A stretch of DNA of 64,000 nucleotides from Bacillota bacterium (GTDB taxonomy: Bacteria > Bacillota > Bacilli > Paenibacillales > NBRC-103111), in the NCBI GenBank assembly GCA_023388055.1, contig JAEWGW010000015.1, positions 20,891 to 84,890 on the forward strand. Direction: 5' to 3'. Numbering within the stretch: the first letter of the stretch is position 1; each line of letters starts with the position of its first letter. Of this stretch, positions 1 to 9,293 are shown in pieces. The notes below the pieces were generated by a model. It saw nothing but the letters and a program-made list of their open reading frames with translations. It did no database searches and was not told the DNA's origin. The translations under genes were made by a program, and so were the position numbers.

Positions 1-1
1 C

Positions 2-577
2 TCCAAAAGATACAAGCTGGGAGCCAAGCTGATTCAGCTGGGCAGCTCGGCCAGGGAATCGCTGGATATCGCCGCAGTGGGAGCCCCTTATCTTGCCGGA
101 CTTATGGAGTTAACGGAGGAAACGGTATTTATGGCGATATTAGCAGGAAAAGATCTGGTCTACGTGGCCAAAATCGACAATAACCGCTCCATTCGCACCA
201 CTGCCCGCACAGGCGGCCGCAAGCCCCTGTATTGCACCGGATTGGGCAAGGCCTTCCTGGCTTTTATGCCGGAAGCAGAGAGCAAGGCCCTTCTGGACTC
301 CATTGAGCTGACGCCCATCACGGCAAACACCATTACCGTCCGCAGCGAGCTGGATACGCAGCTTCGGCTGTACCGGGAACAGGGTTATGCCATCGACAAC
401 GAGGAGAATGAGGAGGGTCTGTACTGCCTGGCGGCTCCCGTATACGAAAGCGGCGGACGGATTCAAGGCGCCATCAGCGTCGCCGGACCAAAGGAGAGAA
501 TGCTGCGGCGCAAGGACCGCATCGTGGAGCAGCTGCTTCAAACAGCCGGGCACATTTCGGCGCGTCTGGGCGGCTGA
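2..577 (+). CDS. IclR-family transcriptional regulator, 3' part
   Basis: This is the C-terminal part of an IclR-type repressor or activator; the gene begins before the window. The frame is open from base 2, and the first residues (SKRYKLGAKLIQLGSSARES) are the usual link between the winged helix and the ligand domain. The rest is the effector-binding domain, with typical segments such as GRKPLYCTGLGKAFLAFM and EGLYCLAAPVYESGGRIQGA. The kinase gene follows 66 bp downstream on the same strand, so the regulator probably responds to a sugar acid or to 2-keto-3-deoxygluconate and controls the adjoining genes. That role is inferred from position only; the DNA-binding part is not visible. Confidence 0.85.
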   Translation, partial: SKRYKLGAKLIQLGSSARESLDIAAVGAPYLAGLMELTEETVFMAILAGKDLVYVAKIDNNRSIRTTARTGGRKPLYCTGLGKAFLAFMPEAESKALLDSIELTPITANTITVRSELDTQLRLYREQGYAIDNEENEEGLYCLAAPVYESGGRIQGAISVAGPKERMLRRKDRIVEQLLQTAGHISARLGG

Positions 578-643
578 TTTTTAACAGTCGAATCGACTTT
601 CCCGGCAGGTCAAATTCGAACAACCAAGCGGAGGCGGATACGT

Positions 644-1603
644 ATGGATGTGGTAAGCATCGGAGAAACCATGGTGCTGTTTACCCCCCGGGAGCAGGGC
701 CAGATGAGATACAGCAGAAGCTACACCTCACGGATTGCCGGAGCGGAGACCAATACCCTCATTGGATTGGCGAAGCTTGGTCACCGCACCGGATGGATCA
801 GCCAGGTCGGGCAGGACGAATTCGGAGCCCAGATTATGGCCGCCGTCCGCGGGGAGGGGGTGGATACCAGTCAGACAGCCGTCCATCCTTCTGCTCCTAC
901 AGGGGTATTTTTTAAGGAACGCCTCCAGGAAGCCTCCGTCCGGGTCTATTATTACCGGCAAGGCTCAGCCGCCAGTTTGCTTGGACCGCAGAATATTGAC
1001 GAGAACTATATCGCCCGTGCCAAATATCTGTACCTGACGGGGATTACACCCGCCCTTAGCCTAACCTGCCGGGAGGCCGTGTTTCACGCGATCGGACTGG
1101 CGCGCAAGCATGGTGTGCAGGTGGTGTTCGATCCGAATCTGCGACGGAAGCTGTGGAGTGACGAAGAGGCCCGGGAGGTGTTAACCCGGCTTTGCGGAAT
1201 GGCCGATATCGTACTGGCCGGCATCAGCGAAGGAACCTTTCTGTTTGGGGACGGGAAAAATTCTTCAGGGCCGTATTTGGCCGGGCGGTTTTTGCAGCTG
1301 GGCTGCAAAACTGCCATCCTAAAGCTGGGCGCGGAGGGCGCCTATTACGCCACAGGAAGGGAACAGAAGCTGGTGCCCGGCTATAAGGTAGACCATGTTG
1401 CGGATCCAGTGGGAGCAGGGGACGGCTTCGCCGCAGGGTTGCTCTCCGGCCTGCTTGACGGACTGACTCTGGAGGAAGCTGTCCGCAGAGGCTGTGCTAT
1501 CGGCGCCGCCGTGGTCACGGTCAACGGCGACATTGAGGGACTGCCGGACAGAGAGCTGCTGTCCGCGTTTATGAGCGGCAAAGGCGAGGATGTGGCCCGG
1601 TAA
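644..1603 (+). CDS. kdgK: 2-keto-3-deoxygluconate/galactonate kinase (PfkB family)
   Basis: A PfkB/ribokinase-family sugar kinase of 319 residues, expected to phosphorylate 2-dehydro-3-deoxy-gluconate or -galactonate at C6 using ATP. The N-terminus MDVVSIGETMVLFTP and the GAETNTLIGLAKLG segment are typical of KDG kinases. The catalytic signature DPVGAGDGFAAGLLSG lies near residue 250, with the Asp general base and the anion hole. A ribosome binding site GGAGG lies 9 bases before the ATG. The dehydratase that makes its substrate and the aldolase that cleaves its product lie close by on the other strand, which supports KDG/KDGal as substrate over fructose or ribose. Which epimer is preferred cannot be read from the sequence. 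Confidence 0.88.
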   Translation: MDVVSIGETMVLFTPREQGQMRYSRSYTSRIAGAETNTLIGLAKLGHRTGWISQVGQDEFGAQIMAAVRGEGVDTSQTAVHPSAPTGVFFKERLQEASVRVYYYRQGSAASLLGPQNIDENYIARAKYLYLTGITPALSLTCREAVFHAIGLARKHGVQVVFDPNLRRKLWSDEEAREVLTRLCGMADIVLAGISEGTFLFGDGKNSSGPYLAGRFLQLGCKTAILKLGAEGAYYATGREQKLVPGYKVDHVADPVGAGDGFAAGLLSGLLDGLTLEEAVRRGCAIGAAVVTVNGDIEGLPDRELLSAFMSGKGEDVAR

Positions 1604-1661
1604 GCTTTTGCGTGAAGAAGCGTGATGCATGGAAGAAAAGCGGGAAGGGGAGGCGGGGCGT

Positions 1662-2567
1662 ATGCAGGTGGCGTTCCATACGGCAGAGGATTTAAGTGCA
1701 GCCGTGGAGCATGTGTTCCGCGAGCTGCCGGTGCTGCTTTATCACAAGCTGGATTCGGTGGCGCCATACACGGGCTTTCAAAGCCACAACGGAATTGAGA
1801 TGTATTTCATTGAAAGCGGCAGCGGCGTGTACCTGGCGGGAGACAGAGCCTATCCTTTATCCCCCGGCACCCTGATGATCGTCCGCCCCTTCACCCTGCA
1901 CAAGGTGCTGCAAACAGACGGCGTCTTCAATATTTGCCGCAGCGTGCTGATGTGGAAGGAATCGCTCCTGAAGGAGAATTGGCCGTCGCAGGAGCCCTAT
2001 CCCCTCACCCATATGAGCGCGGATTGCTGCAGAATCCAGTTTGATCCCCCTGAAGCAGAACGGGTCAGCGGCATCTACCGGAGTTTGCAGGAGGAATGGA
2101 GCGGGCGGCGGGCCGGCTTCGTGCAGATTATGAGCTGCCTCATCAAAGAGCTTCTGCTGTTGGCCTACCGCAGCTACAAGGAAGAGGACCAGCTTCACCC
2201 CGCGCCGAAGCTCCCTGATCTGCCGGAGGAAATATCCACCCTCGTGCAATACATCGGGGAGCATTTCCAGAGTGAATTGACTCTGGATGCGCTGGGTGAG
2301 CGGGTCCACATGAATCCTTCCTACCTGAGCAGCCTGTTTCACAAGCATATGGGGATGACCCTCTCCCGCTTCATCACCGTCAAGCGCCTGCATTACGCCA
2401 AGAAGCTGTTGCGGGAGAGTGCCTTATCGGTCACCGATATTGCCTACCAATCCGGCTTTAACCACCACACCTACTTCAACCGGATGTTCAAAAAACAGGA
2501 GCGGCTTTCTCCTTTGGCATACCGGAAGAATGTGGAGAGAAGTCTGCCCGGGAACAAAAGGCAGTAG
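1662..2567 (+). CDS. AraC-family transcriptional regulator with cupin N-terminus
   Basis: A 301-residue AraC/XylS regulator. The N-terminal half is an AraC-type cupin sensor (ESGSGVYLAGDRAYPLSPGTLMIVRPFTLHKV). The C-terminal 100 residues carry two helix-turn-helix motifs (LTLDALGERVHMNPSYLSSLFHKHMG and LSVTDIAYQSGFNHHTYFNRMFKKQ). The ATG at 1662 was chosen because GGGGAGG lies just upstream; an in-frame ATG at 1629 has only a weak site. The gene is 58 bp after the kinase and convergent with the dehydratase (33 bp between stops). It most likely controls the galactonate genes or the neighbouring transporters; the effector is unknown. Confidence 0.85.
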   Translation: MQVAFHTAEDLSAAVEHVFRELPVLLYHKLDSVAPYTGFQSHNGIEMYFIESGSGVYLAGDRAYPLSPGTLMIVRPFTLHKVLQTDGVFNICRSVLMWKESLLKENWPSQEPYPLTHMSADCCRIQFDPPEAERVSGIYRSLQEEWSGRRAGFVQIMSCLIKELLLLAYRSYKEEDQLHPAPKLPDLPEEISTLVQYIGEHFQSELTLDALGERVHMNPSYLSSLFHKHMGMTLSRFITVKRLHYAKKLLRESALSVTDIAYQSGFNHHTYFNRMFKKQERLSPLAYRKNVERSLPGNKRQ

Positions 2568-2600
2568 TCCTTGGCTTGCCAACTTTGCCACTGGACCCAC

Positions 2601-3749
2601 CTACCATTCCGCCACAGAACCATCCTCATGCCGCCAGATGGGATTACGCCAGCGGTGGCCGGTTTGCGCCATTTCCTCCACATACTCCTCCGAAATTTCG
2701 ATGCCCAGGCCCGGACCCTGAGGAATGGCCACATACCCGTCCTGATAGCTGAACACGCCCGGGTCCCGTAGGTAATCCAGCAGATCATTGCCCTGATTAT
2801 AATGAATGCCCAGGCTTTGCTCCTGGATAAAGGCGTTATATGCTCCCGCATCCACCTGAAGACAAGCCGCCAGCGCAATCGGCCCCAGCGGACAGTGGGG
2901 GGCGACAGCAACATCATAGGCCTCCGCCATGGCAAAAATCTTCTTACACTCGGTAATCCCGCCTGCATGGGAGAGATCCGGCTGGATGATGTCTACATAA
3001 CCCTGGGATAAGAGCGTCTTGAAATCCCAACGGGAAAACATCCGCTCTCCTGTGGCGATGGGCGTGCTGCTGTGCATGGCGATATCCCGGAGCGCCTCAT
3101 TATGCTCGGGCAGCACCGGCTCCTCAATAAACATCAGGTTGTAGGGCTCCAGCTCCTTGGCCAGCACCTTCGCCATAGGCTTGTGCACCCGGCCGTGAAA
3201 ATCCACCCCAATGCCAAAATCCGGTCCCGCCGCTTCACGGATGGCCGATACCCGCTCCAGCACCTGGTCAATCTTGCTGTAGGAATCGATGAACTGCAGC
3301 TCCTCCGTCGCATTCATTTTGACAGCAGTGAACCCCGCACTCTTCTTCTCCAGCGCCGCCAAGCCCACATCCACCGGCCTGTCCCCGCCGATCCAGGAAT
3401 ACACCCGCATGGATTCCCGGCAGGCTCCGCCCAACAGCTGATGCACAGGCGCCTGATGATACTTGCCCTTTATATCCCAGAGGGCTTGGTCAATCCCGGC
3501 GATGGCGCTCATCAGAATGGGGCCTCCGCGGTAGAAGCCTCCCCGGTACATCACCTGCCAGTGATCCTCGATATTCAGCGGATTTTTCCCCACCAGACTA
3601 TCCATCATTTCCTCGACCGCCGTCTCTACCGTGTGGGCCTTGCCCTCCACCACCGGCTCACCCCAGCCGGAAATCCCCTCATCGGTTTCTATTTTCAAAA
3701 ATAGCCAACGGGGCGGCACCACATAGGTTTTGTATCCGGTAATTTTCAT
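2601..3749 (-). CDS. dgoD: D-galactonate dehydratase (enolase superfamily)
   Basis: A 382-residue mandelate-racemase-type member of the enolase superfamily that removes water from D-galactonate to give 2-keto-3-deoxygalactonate. The metal ligands and acid/base residues are visible: DFHGRVH (Asp ligand and His), FIEEPV (Glu ligand), ATGERM (Glu ligand) and the late His in VAPHCPLGPIA. This pattern is characteristic of DgoD, so the call is firmer than for most superfamily members. Its ATG overlaps the aldolase stop as ATGA, so the two genes are translationally coupled. A GGAGGG site lies 7 bases before the ATG. Confidence 0.9.
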   Translation of the reverse strand: MKITGYKTYVVPPRWLFLKIETDEGISGWGEPVVEGKAHTVETAVEEMMDSLVGKNPLNIEDHWQVMYRGGFYRGGPILMSAIAGIDQALWDIKGKYHQAPVHQLLGGACRESMRVYSWIGGDRPVDVGLAALEKKSAGFTAVKMNATEELQFIDSYSKIDQVLERVSAIREAAGPDFGIGVDFHGRVHKPMAKVLAKELEPYNLMFIEEPVLPEHNEALRDIAMHSSTPIATGERMFSRWDFKTLLSQGYVDIIQPDLSHAGGITECKKIFAMAEAYDVAVAPHCPLGPIALAACLQVDAGAYNAFIQEQSLGIHYNQGNDLLDYLRDPGVFSYQDGYVAIPQGPGLGIEISEEYVEEMAQTGHRWRNPIWRHEDGSVAEW

Positions 3750-4408
3750 GGAATATCCCTCCTGAGCGTTTGGCGAGCCTGCATAACCTCCGACACAAAG
3801 CGGCGCGAGCGGTCCAGCAGCTCCTGAAGCTGCTGGTCGTTCTTCCCTGCTCCCGGCTGATAAAGCGAGCTGCCCAAACCTGCTGCAGCGGCTCCCGCCC
3901 GCACATAATCGGCAACATTCTTCACATTGACTCCCCCTGTGGGCATCAGCGGAATTTGGGGCAGCGGTCCGTGAATATCCCGGATGTACTGCGGGCCGAG
4001 AGAGCCTGCAGGGAACACCTTGACCATATCTGCTCCCAGCTCATAGGCCTGCAAAATTTCCGTGGGCGTCATAGCGCCGGGGATGATAACGGCTCCGTAC
4101 CGTTTGGTCAGGGAAATGGTTTCCGCCCGCAAGGTGGGGCAAAGGACAAATTGTGCACCCGCCAAGAGTGCGCTGCGGGCGGTCTCCGGGTCCAGCACGG
4201 TACCCACACCTACGATCAGATCCGCGGGCATGTCGGCCCTGATCCCTTCTATCAGAGACATCACTCCGGGCGTGGAAGCGGGAATTTCCAGTACCCGAAT
4301 GCCTCCTTCATACATCGCCCTTACGGAGGCCAAGGCCTCCTCTTTATGTTCCGTTCCCCGAATAATGGCTACCAGAAAGTGTCGGCTAATTTCTTCCGCC
4401 AGACTCAT
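3746..4408 (-). CDS. dgoA: 2-dehydro-3-deoxy-6-phosphogalactonate/-gluconate aldolase
   Basis: A 220-residue class I KDPG/KDPGal aldolase that splits the phosphorylated keto-deoxy acid into pyruvate and glyceraldehyde 3-phosphate. The Schiff-base lysine is in ADMVKVFPAGSLG; the IIRGT start, GVGTVLDPE and MPTGGVNVKN phosphate-binding segment are all present. It is the first gene of a two-gene minus-strand operon with dgoD, and AAGGAGGGATTGT precedes the ATG. With the kinase on the opposite strand it completes the route from galactonate to central metabolism. KDPG and KDPGal specificity cannot be separated by eye, but the dgoD partner favours the galacto form. Confidence 0.88.
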   Translation of the reverse strand: MSLAEEISRHFLVAIIRGTEHKEEALASVRAMYEGGIRVLEIPASTPGVMSLIEGIRADMPADLIVGVGTVLDPETARSALLAGAQFVLCPTLRAETISLTKRYGAVIIPGAMTPTEILQAYELGADMVKVFPAGSLGPQYIRDIHGPLPQIPLMPTGGVNVKNVADYVRAGAAAAGLGSSLYQPGAGKNDQQLQELLDRSRRFVSEVMQARQTLRRDIP

Positions 4409-4695
4409 ACAATCCCTCCTTCAACCGATATGAGCGGATCATGCGTTAACTACGTTTCTTCTCAAAAAAAGCGTAGCATAATCCTTCCGGAAACCCGTGC
4501 ACATATTTTTGCGATTTTTTATACTCTGTTTGGATTTTCCCGTTTCCGCCTCTTGATTTGTAAAGCAGAATAATCCATGTTTTTTGGTTGGGATGTCCAT
4601 GTAAAGAACTCTGCTGCGCCGTTAAGCTTATAGTAAAGCGGTTCACAAAACCTTTACATGCAGAAAAGTATGGGCAGGAAAGGACAAATTCCACC

Positions 4696-5883
4696 ATGAA
4701 AATTTCAACACGCATTTACCTGGATGCGGCCCTTCAGAATGTGAAAAGCGTTGCGTTCTTTACCTTTTTGCCCGTTTTGATCGCGCGGCTGGGCGCCTCG
4801 GATTTCCAGATTGCGCTCTCCAACTCCCTTCCCCCGCTGTTCTGCGCGTTGTCTCTGGCTTTTCTGACCCGGCAGCTGCCGGTCACCCGGGGCGTCTATC
4901 TCACCAGCGGTTACGTCCGGCAATTCGCCTTCCTCAGTATGGCGGTTTCCGTGATGCTGCCTAATCCCATTCCGGTGCTGCTCTTCTTCTGGGGGCTCAA
5001 CGCCGTTTCCGTTATGATCACCGGCGCCCAACAGCCTGCTATCCTCCGCCGTGTGGTGCCTCAGGAGGATTTCCCCAAGCTGTTCAGCAACAACAAGCTG
5101 ATCGGGATCGTGATTCTGGTTGTGGGCAGCTACGGCATCGGTTATGCCCTGGACGCCACCCAGAAGTTCTTTCCGATGAATTACGCCATCTCCATGCTGG
5201 TAGGCTGTTTGGCCACCTTTACCGGGATGAATCTGATCGCCACCCTGGCCCCCCATGAGAAAAAGCCCATCCGGCTGCATATGGTCCGGCCCTTCCAGGA
5301 ATGCAACCGCAAGCTGTGGTGGATGGCCATGAACAACATGGGCATCGCCATGGTTGCGCCTTTATTTACCATTTACCACGTGAAAAAGCTGGGTTTGTCC
5401 AATACGGACATCGCCTTTTTCGTCATCGCCTCCGGTATTCTCTCGGCCATTCTGATGCCCCTCACCCGGCGGGCTATTGAGCGCTTCGGCACCATGCGGG
5501 TGTATGCTGTAGCTCTGGTAGGTATGGCTCTGGTGGTTTTACCCTACGGCAAGGTCAGCCAATACGCCGTGCTGGTGGTCCTGCAGGCCATTCTGGGGGG
5601 ATGCGCCGCGGTAACAGAGGTGGCCACCAACTCGGTGATGATGGAGGAGGCCCAGGCCCACAAAAAAGAGATGGACTTCTTCTCCGACTTTCAGCTCCTG
5701 ATGAACGGGGGCAACGCTGTAGGAGGCCTGCTGTCCGGCTTGCTTCTAGTGTTTCTGCCCATCTGGGGCTGCTTCCTGGCCATTGCGCTGGTCCGTCTCG
5801 CCGTGCTGTTCCTGCTGAAGCCGGGGCCAGAACGCGCCGGAGAGCTGAAGAAGAGCAAACGAATGGTTTCGCAGCGGGTATAA
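4696..5883 (+). CDS. MFS transporter (12-TM)
   Basis: A 395-residue major facilitator protein with about twelve hydrophobic segments, for example VAFFTFLPVLIARLG near the start and AVGGLLSGLLLVFLPIWGCFLAIALV near the end. The ATG at 4696 was chosen over an upstream in-frame start at 4588 because it begins the first membrane helix and follows a GGAAAGGA site. The substrate is not recognisable. A second, different MFS gene follows 113 bp later on the same strand, so the two may be expressed together. Position next to the galactonate genes permits a sugar-acid role but does not prove one. Confidence 0.75.
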   Translation: MKISTRIYLDAALQNVKSVAFFTFLPVLIARLGASDFQIALSNSLPPLFCALSLAFLTRQLPVTRGVYLTSGYVRQFAFLSMAVSVMLPNPIPVLLFFWGLNAVSVMITGAQQPAILRRVVPQEDFPKLFSNNKLIGIVILVVGSYGIGYALDATQKFFPMNYAISMLVGCLATFTGMNLIATLAPHEKKPIRLHMVRPFQECNRKLWWMAMNNMGIAMVAPLFTIYHVKKLGLSNTDIAFFVIASGILSAILMPLTRRAIERFGTMRVYAVALVGMALVVLPYGKVSQYAVLVVLQAILGGCAAVTEVATNSVMMEEAQAHKKEMDFFSDFQLLMNGGNAVGGLLSGLLLVFLPIWGCFLAIALVRLAVLFLLKPGPERAGELKKSKRMVSQRV

Positions 5884-5996
5884 GGAAGCGACATGCTTGG
5901 ATAAGAACATTTAAATATAAAAAAATTTCCTCTTCCCAGTTTCTGCAAACCCCCTTATAATAAGGGAACGAATGTTTGGGAAAGGAAACCTGTTGT

Positions 5997-7301
5997 ATGA
6001 AATCCGCAAGAAATCTGAACCGTCTGTGGAAAAGCTATGACGCCGCCATCTGGATCCGGGCCATCGGAACGGCACTGACCTCCATCACCAATTTTATGAT
6101 GCGGCCGTTTTTGGTGCTGTATCTCTTCGGCCAGCTGGAGGGCAATGTGTTCCTGTCCATGCTGGTGGTATCCCTGTCGCCCTTTATGGGGATGCTGGTG
6201 GGGCTGTTCGCCGGCAAGCTCAGCGACAGAGTAGGCCGCAAGCCGGTTATGCTAACCTCGCTGTTGATCCAATGTGCCTCCATGCTGGCCTTTATGGCTG
6301 CTACCAGCGTCTGGCATTATGCTTTGATCTCCGTGTTCAGCGGTGTGGGCCATGCCTTGTTCTATCCGGCCGCCAACGCCCAGGTCAGCGATGTGGTCCC
6401 CGAGGACAAACGCCCCGAGGTGTTCGCCTTGTTCCATACCGCCTTGAATCTGGGAGCTGCCGCAGGCCCGCTGTTAGGGCTTTTGCTCTTTAACTGGAAT
6501 ATGCATTTGGTCTTCTTCGCCTGTGCCGTTACCACGGGAATTTACGCCCTTCTGGTGTGGTGGAAAGTGCCGGAGACCCTGCAGGCCGTGCCGCAGGCTT
6601 CAGCGTCTGCCTCAGGAGAGCTTGCTCCCCCGGGAACCTTGAAATCCGGCCCCTTCAGCCTGCCCGGCTGGTTCAAAAAACACAAGCTGCTGGTATCCAT
6701 CACCCTCTCCTCCATGCCGGTTACGCTCCTGTATGCTTTGGTGGAATCCGCTTTCCCGCTTCATCTGCAATCGCGGTTCACCAATTACCAATCCATCTTC
6801 GCCTCGCTGATGACCTTCAACGGTCTGATGGTCATTCTGCTGCAGATCTGGATTGCCCGCAAAACAGCCAACATGGCCCTGCACCGGGTTATGGGGACGG
6901 CGTACATCATGTTTGCATTGGTGGCGCTGGGATACGGTTTTGCTCCATGGATCGTGCTGCTGTTCGTGGTTGAGTTCGTGTTCACCATCGGGGAAATGAT
7001 GAACGGCCCCCACTCCCAAAAGCTGGTGTCCGTTATCGCCCCCGCTGAGGAGCGCGGCTTTTACTTCAGCTTCTACAGCATGAACTGGCAGGTGTCCCGG
7101 TTCGTTGGCCCCCTGTTGGCCGGGCTGGTGCTGAGCAAGCTCAACGGGGAGTGGCTGTTCGGGATGCTGGCTGTACTGATTGCCGCCGGAGGTGTCTCGA
7201 TGTTTTTTGTATGCCGATCGTATTACCGCCGCACCGTCTCATCTGCAGCAGAAGCGGTCCGCACCTGCGAGGCGGTTGCCACAGCGGAGGCATCGGCCTG
7301 A
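5997..7301 (+). CDS. MFS transporter (drug-efflux-like)
   Basis: A 434-residue MFS protein. The loop between helices 2 and 3 carries the family motif as AGKLSDRVGRKPVM, and the fourth/fifth-helix region reads GVGHALFYPAANAQVSDVVP, as in drug:H+ antiporter-1 exporters. A cytoplasmic central loop lies around residues 195-225. The ATG at 5997 follows GGGAAAGG; an in-frame TTG at 5976 lies on top of that site and is unlikely. A clear rho-independent terminator follows at 7333-7370. The substrate is unknown. Confidence 0.78.
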   Translation: MKSARNLNRLWKSYDAAIWIRAIGTALTSITNFMMRPFLVLYLFGQLEGNVFLSMLVVSLSPFMGMLVGLFAGKLSDRVGRKPVMLTSLLIQCASMLAFMAATSVWHYALISVFSGVGHALFYPAANAQVSDVVPEDKRPEVFALFHTALNLGAAAGPLLGLLLFNWNMHLVFFACAVTTGIYALLVWWKVPETLQAVPQASASASGELAPPGTLKSGPFSLPGWFKKHKLLVSITLSSMPVTLLYALVESAFPLHLQSRFTNYQSIFASLMTFNGLMVILLQIWIARKTANMALHRVMGTAYIMFALVALGYGFAPWIVLLFVVEFVFTIGEMMNGPHSQKLVSVIAPAEERGFYFSFYSMNWQVSRFVGPLLAGLVLSKLNGEWLFGMLAVLIAAGGVSMFFVCRSYYRRTVSSAAEAVRTCEAVATAEASA

Positions 7302-7332
7302 GGCAGCTCAGGGTTCTGCCGCTAAATAGAGG

Positions 7333-7370
7333 AAGGACCGTCGGGCTATGCGCCTGGCGGTCCTTTTTAT
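7333..7370 (+). terminator. Rho-independent terminator after MFS gene
   Basis: Eight-base stem AAGGACCG/CGGTCCTT with a 17-base loop followed by a T-run. It lies 31 bp after the MFS stop and ends that transcript. Confidence 0.85.
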
Positions 7371-7406
7371 TGGATTGGCAGCAGCTTGGCAGCGGCTTGG
7401 CAGCCG

Positions 7407-8180
7407 CTACAGGGCATACTCTGGCTCCTGTGTCTCATCCTCGAAGAAATAGTGCATGATCCGCTTTTTAATGTGGGCAAAATCGGCTGAGGCCCGGTCA
7501 TGGGTAGCGTAGCTGTCCGCGTCAATAACCGCCTTGATTCGCCCCGGCCGGGAAGACATCACTACAATACGCTGGCCCAGGTAGATAGCTTCGTCAATAT
7601 CGTGGGTGACGAGAATCATGGTGGTTTTTTCGGCCTCCCAGATGCGCAGCACCTCCTTCTGCATTTGGATGCGGGTTAAGGCGTCCAAGGCGCCGAACGG
7701 CTCATCCATCAGCAGAATCTCGGGGTTGGTCACCAAAGCACGGGCAATTGCCGCCCGCTGGGCCATGCCGCCGGAGAGCTGCTTGGGGTATGCATTGCCG
7801 AAGCCCTCCAGCTGCACCAGCCGCAGGTACTCCTCTACCCGCCGGTTTTTTTCCTCTGCCGTCAAGGCAAACAGTCCCAACCCCACATTATCCTTCACCT
7901 TCAGCCAAGGCAGCAGACGGTGCTCCTGAAAAACCATGCCCCGGTCCGTGCCGGGCCCTTGAATGGGCTGGCCGTTATAGGAAACGCTGCCGGTTTCGTA
8001 AGGGACCAGCCCGGCGATAATTTTCAGCAGGGTGCTTTTGCCGCAGCCGCTATGTCCCAGTATGGTCAGGAACTCCCCGGGCCGGATATCCAGATGGATA
8101 TCCTCCAGCACGGAGATGTCCTCTTGATCCACGCGGAAGCTTTTATGCAAATTGTGAATTTCCAACACTCCAGCAGGCAT
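7407..8180 (-). CDS. ssuB: ABC transporter ATP-binding protein, sulfonate type
   Basis: A 257-residue NitT/TauT/SsuB-type ATPase: Walker A GHSGCGKSTLL, signature LSGGMAQRAAIARAL, Walker B LLMDEPFGALD and H-loop TMILVTHDIDEAIYLG. It should power import through the permease at 8478-9293. It is separated from that permease by 297 bp containing a repeat element, yet shares its direction, so it may be read through from the upstream operon or expressed separately. GAAGGAGGGATTAC precedes the ATG. Substrate is inferred from context (islA upstream) to be isethionate or a related sulfonate; the family also includes nitrate, taurine and thiamine-precursor transporters. Confidence 0.85.
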   Translation of the reverse strand: MPAGVLEIHNLHKSFRVDQEDISVLEDIHLDIRPGEFLTILGHSGCGKSTLLKIIAGLVPYETGSVSYNGQPIQGPGTDRGMVFQEHRLLPWLKVKDNVGLGLFALTAEEKNRRVEEYLRLVQLEGFGNAYPKQLSGGMAQRAAIARALVTNPEILLMDEPFGALDALTRIQMQKEVLRIWEAEKTTMILVTHDIDEAIYLGQRIVVMSSRPGRIKAVIDADSYATHDRASADFAHIKKRIMHYFFEDETQEPEYAL

Positions 8181-8270
8181 GTAATCCCTCCTTCGTCTGT
8201 ACCCTGGATGGGAGCAGACACTGTATGTCCTTTAGCCCCCGGTCATCCGCCAGTTTCAGCGCCCTCCAAA

Positions 8271-8444
8271 TGCAAAAGTGCAGTTATTCTATCGCCTGCC
8301 TCTCCCATCGAGTGACATAATGCAAAAGTGCATCTATTTTGCGGAAAAGGGCTGCTGGAGAGGAGAATGCCGGGAAATAACTGCACTTTTGCAGGGACGG
8401 CTGCGGAATGGGGGCTTTTCCTCAAAAATAACTGCACTTTTGCA
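8271..8444. repeat. Four-unit intergenic repeat element (++-- layout)
   Basis: Two direct copies of TGCAAAAGTGCAGTTATT-like sequence start at 8271 and 8321. Two inverted copies end at 8393 and 8444. The copies are 50-51 bp apart and the element is 174 bp long. It sits between the permease and ATPase genes of one transporter. The layout matches the elements at 16671, 16969, 29763 and 49001 although the unit sequence is different. Confidence 0.8.
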
Positions 8445-8477
8445 GTTGAGCAAACTAAACAGATGGTGAGGGGCGCG

Positions 8478-9293
8478 TTACCGCCAGCCCGCGAACAGGC
8501 TTTCCACCCTTTTCAACACACTGTCCATCAGCTTGCCGATGATGCCGATGGTTAGCATGCCGACAATCATGGTGTCCGTCTGGGCCAGGTTCCGGGCATC
8601 CATGATGAGGTAGCCGACGCCGCTTTCCGCAGCGATCAGCTCCGCAGCCACCACGCACACCCACGCCACACCCAGGCCGATCCGCAGACCCGTCATGATG
8701 GAGGGCAGAGCCCCTGGCAGAATAATCTGCCGTACCAGACGGGTCCAGGGCAGCTTGTAAATTTGCGCCACCTCAATATATTTGCCCTCGATTTGGTGAA
8801 TGCCATCCACCACGTTGACGAAAATGGGGAAGAAGGCGCCGATGGAGATAATGTACAGCTTGGAGGCCTCTCCGATGCCGAACCACAGGATAGCCAGCGG
8901 GATCCAGGCAATAGGCGGAATGGGCTTCAGCACCTGGATAATCACGTCAGTCAAACGCTCCATCACCTTGGACCAGCCCACCGCAATGCCCAGTACAACA
9001 GCCAGCAGCGCCGCAATCAGGAAGCCGGTCATCACCCGCTGCAGGCTGGCCAGCACATGAGTCAGCAGCGCTCCGTTTTCGATCAGCTTCAGCGCCCGTT
9101 CCGCCGTTTTGACCGGAGAGGTCAGCGTGACGGGATTAATGTAACCCAAGCTGTAGGCCAGCTGCCACAGCGCGATGACCGCCACAGGCAAAACAGCATA
9201 TTGCCCGATGATCCTCACCTGGCGGCCAGCCCCAGACTTCCGGACTGCCTTGCCCTCTACTGTCTTGCTTTTCAGACCGGCAGCCGTAATCAT
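8478..9293 (-). CDS. ssuC: ABC transporter permease, sulfonate type
   Basis: A 271-residue inner-membrane permease of the NitT/TauT family with about six helices. The cytoplasmic coupling motif is visible in EVAQIYKLPWTRLVRQIILPGALPSIMTGLRIG. Its ATG overlaps the stop of the binding-protein gene by four bases (ATGA), so the two are translationally coupled. It probably moves a C2-C3 sulfonate into the cell for the lyase encoded upstream. The substrate assignment rests on context. Confidence 0.85.
   Translation of the reverse strand: MITAAGLKSKTVEGKAVRKSGAGRQVRIIGQYAVLPVAVIALWQLAYSLGYINPVTLTSPVKTAERALKLIENGALLTHVLASLQRVMTGFLIAALLAVVLGIAVGWSKVMERLTDVIIQVLKPIPPIAWIPLAILWFGIGEASKLYIISIGAFFPIFVNVVDGIHQIEGKYIEVAQIYKLPWTRLVRQIILPGALPSIMTGLRIGLGVAWVCVVAAELIAAESGVGYLIMDARNLAQTDTMIVGMLTIGIIGKLMDSVLKRVESLFAGWR

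Noticed and set aside
140..553. Long antisense open frames opposite most genes, for example opposite the IclR, nifN and nifK genes
   Set aside because: They mirror high-GC third-position bias of the real genes, lack ribosome binding sites and show no recognisable domain.
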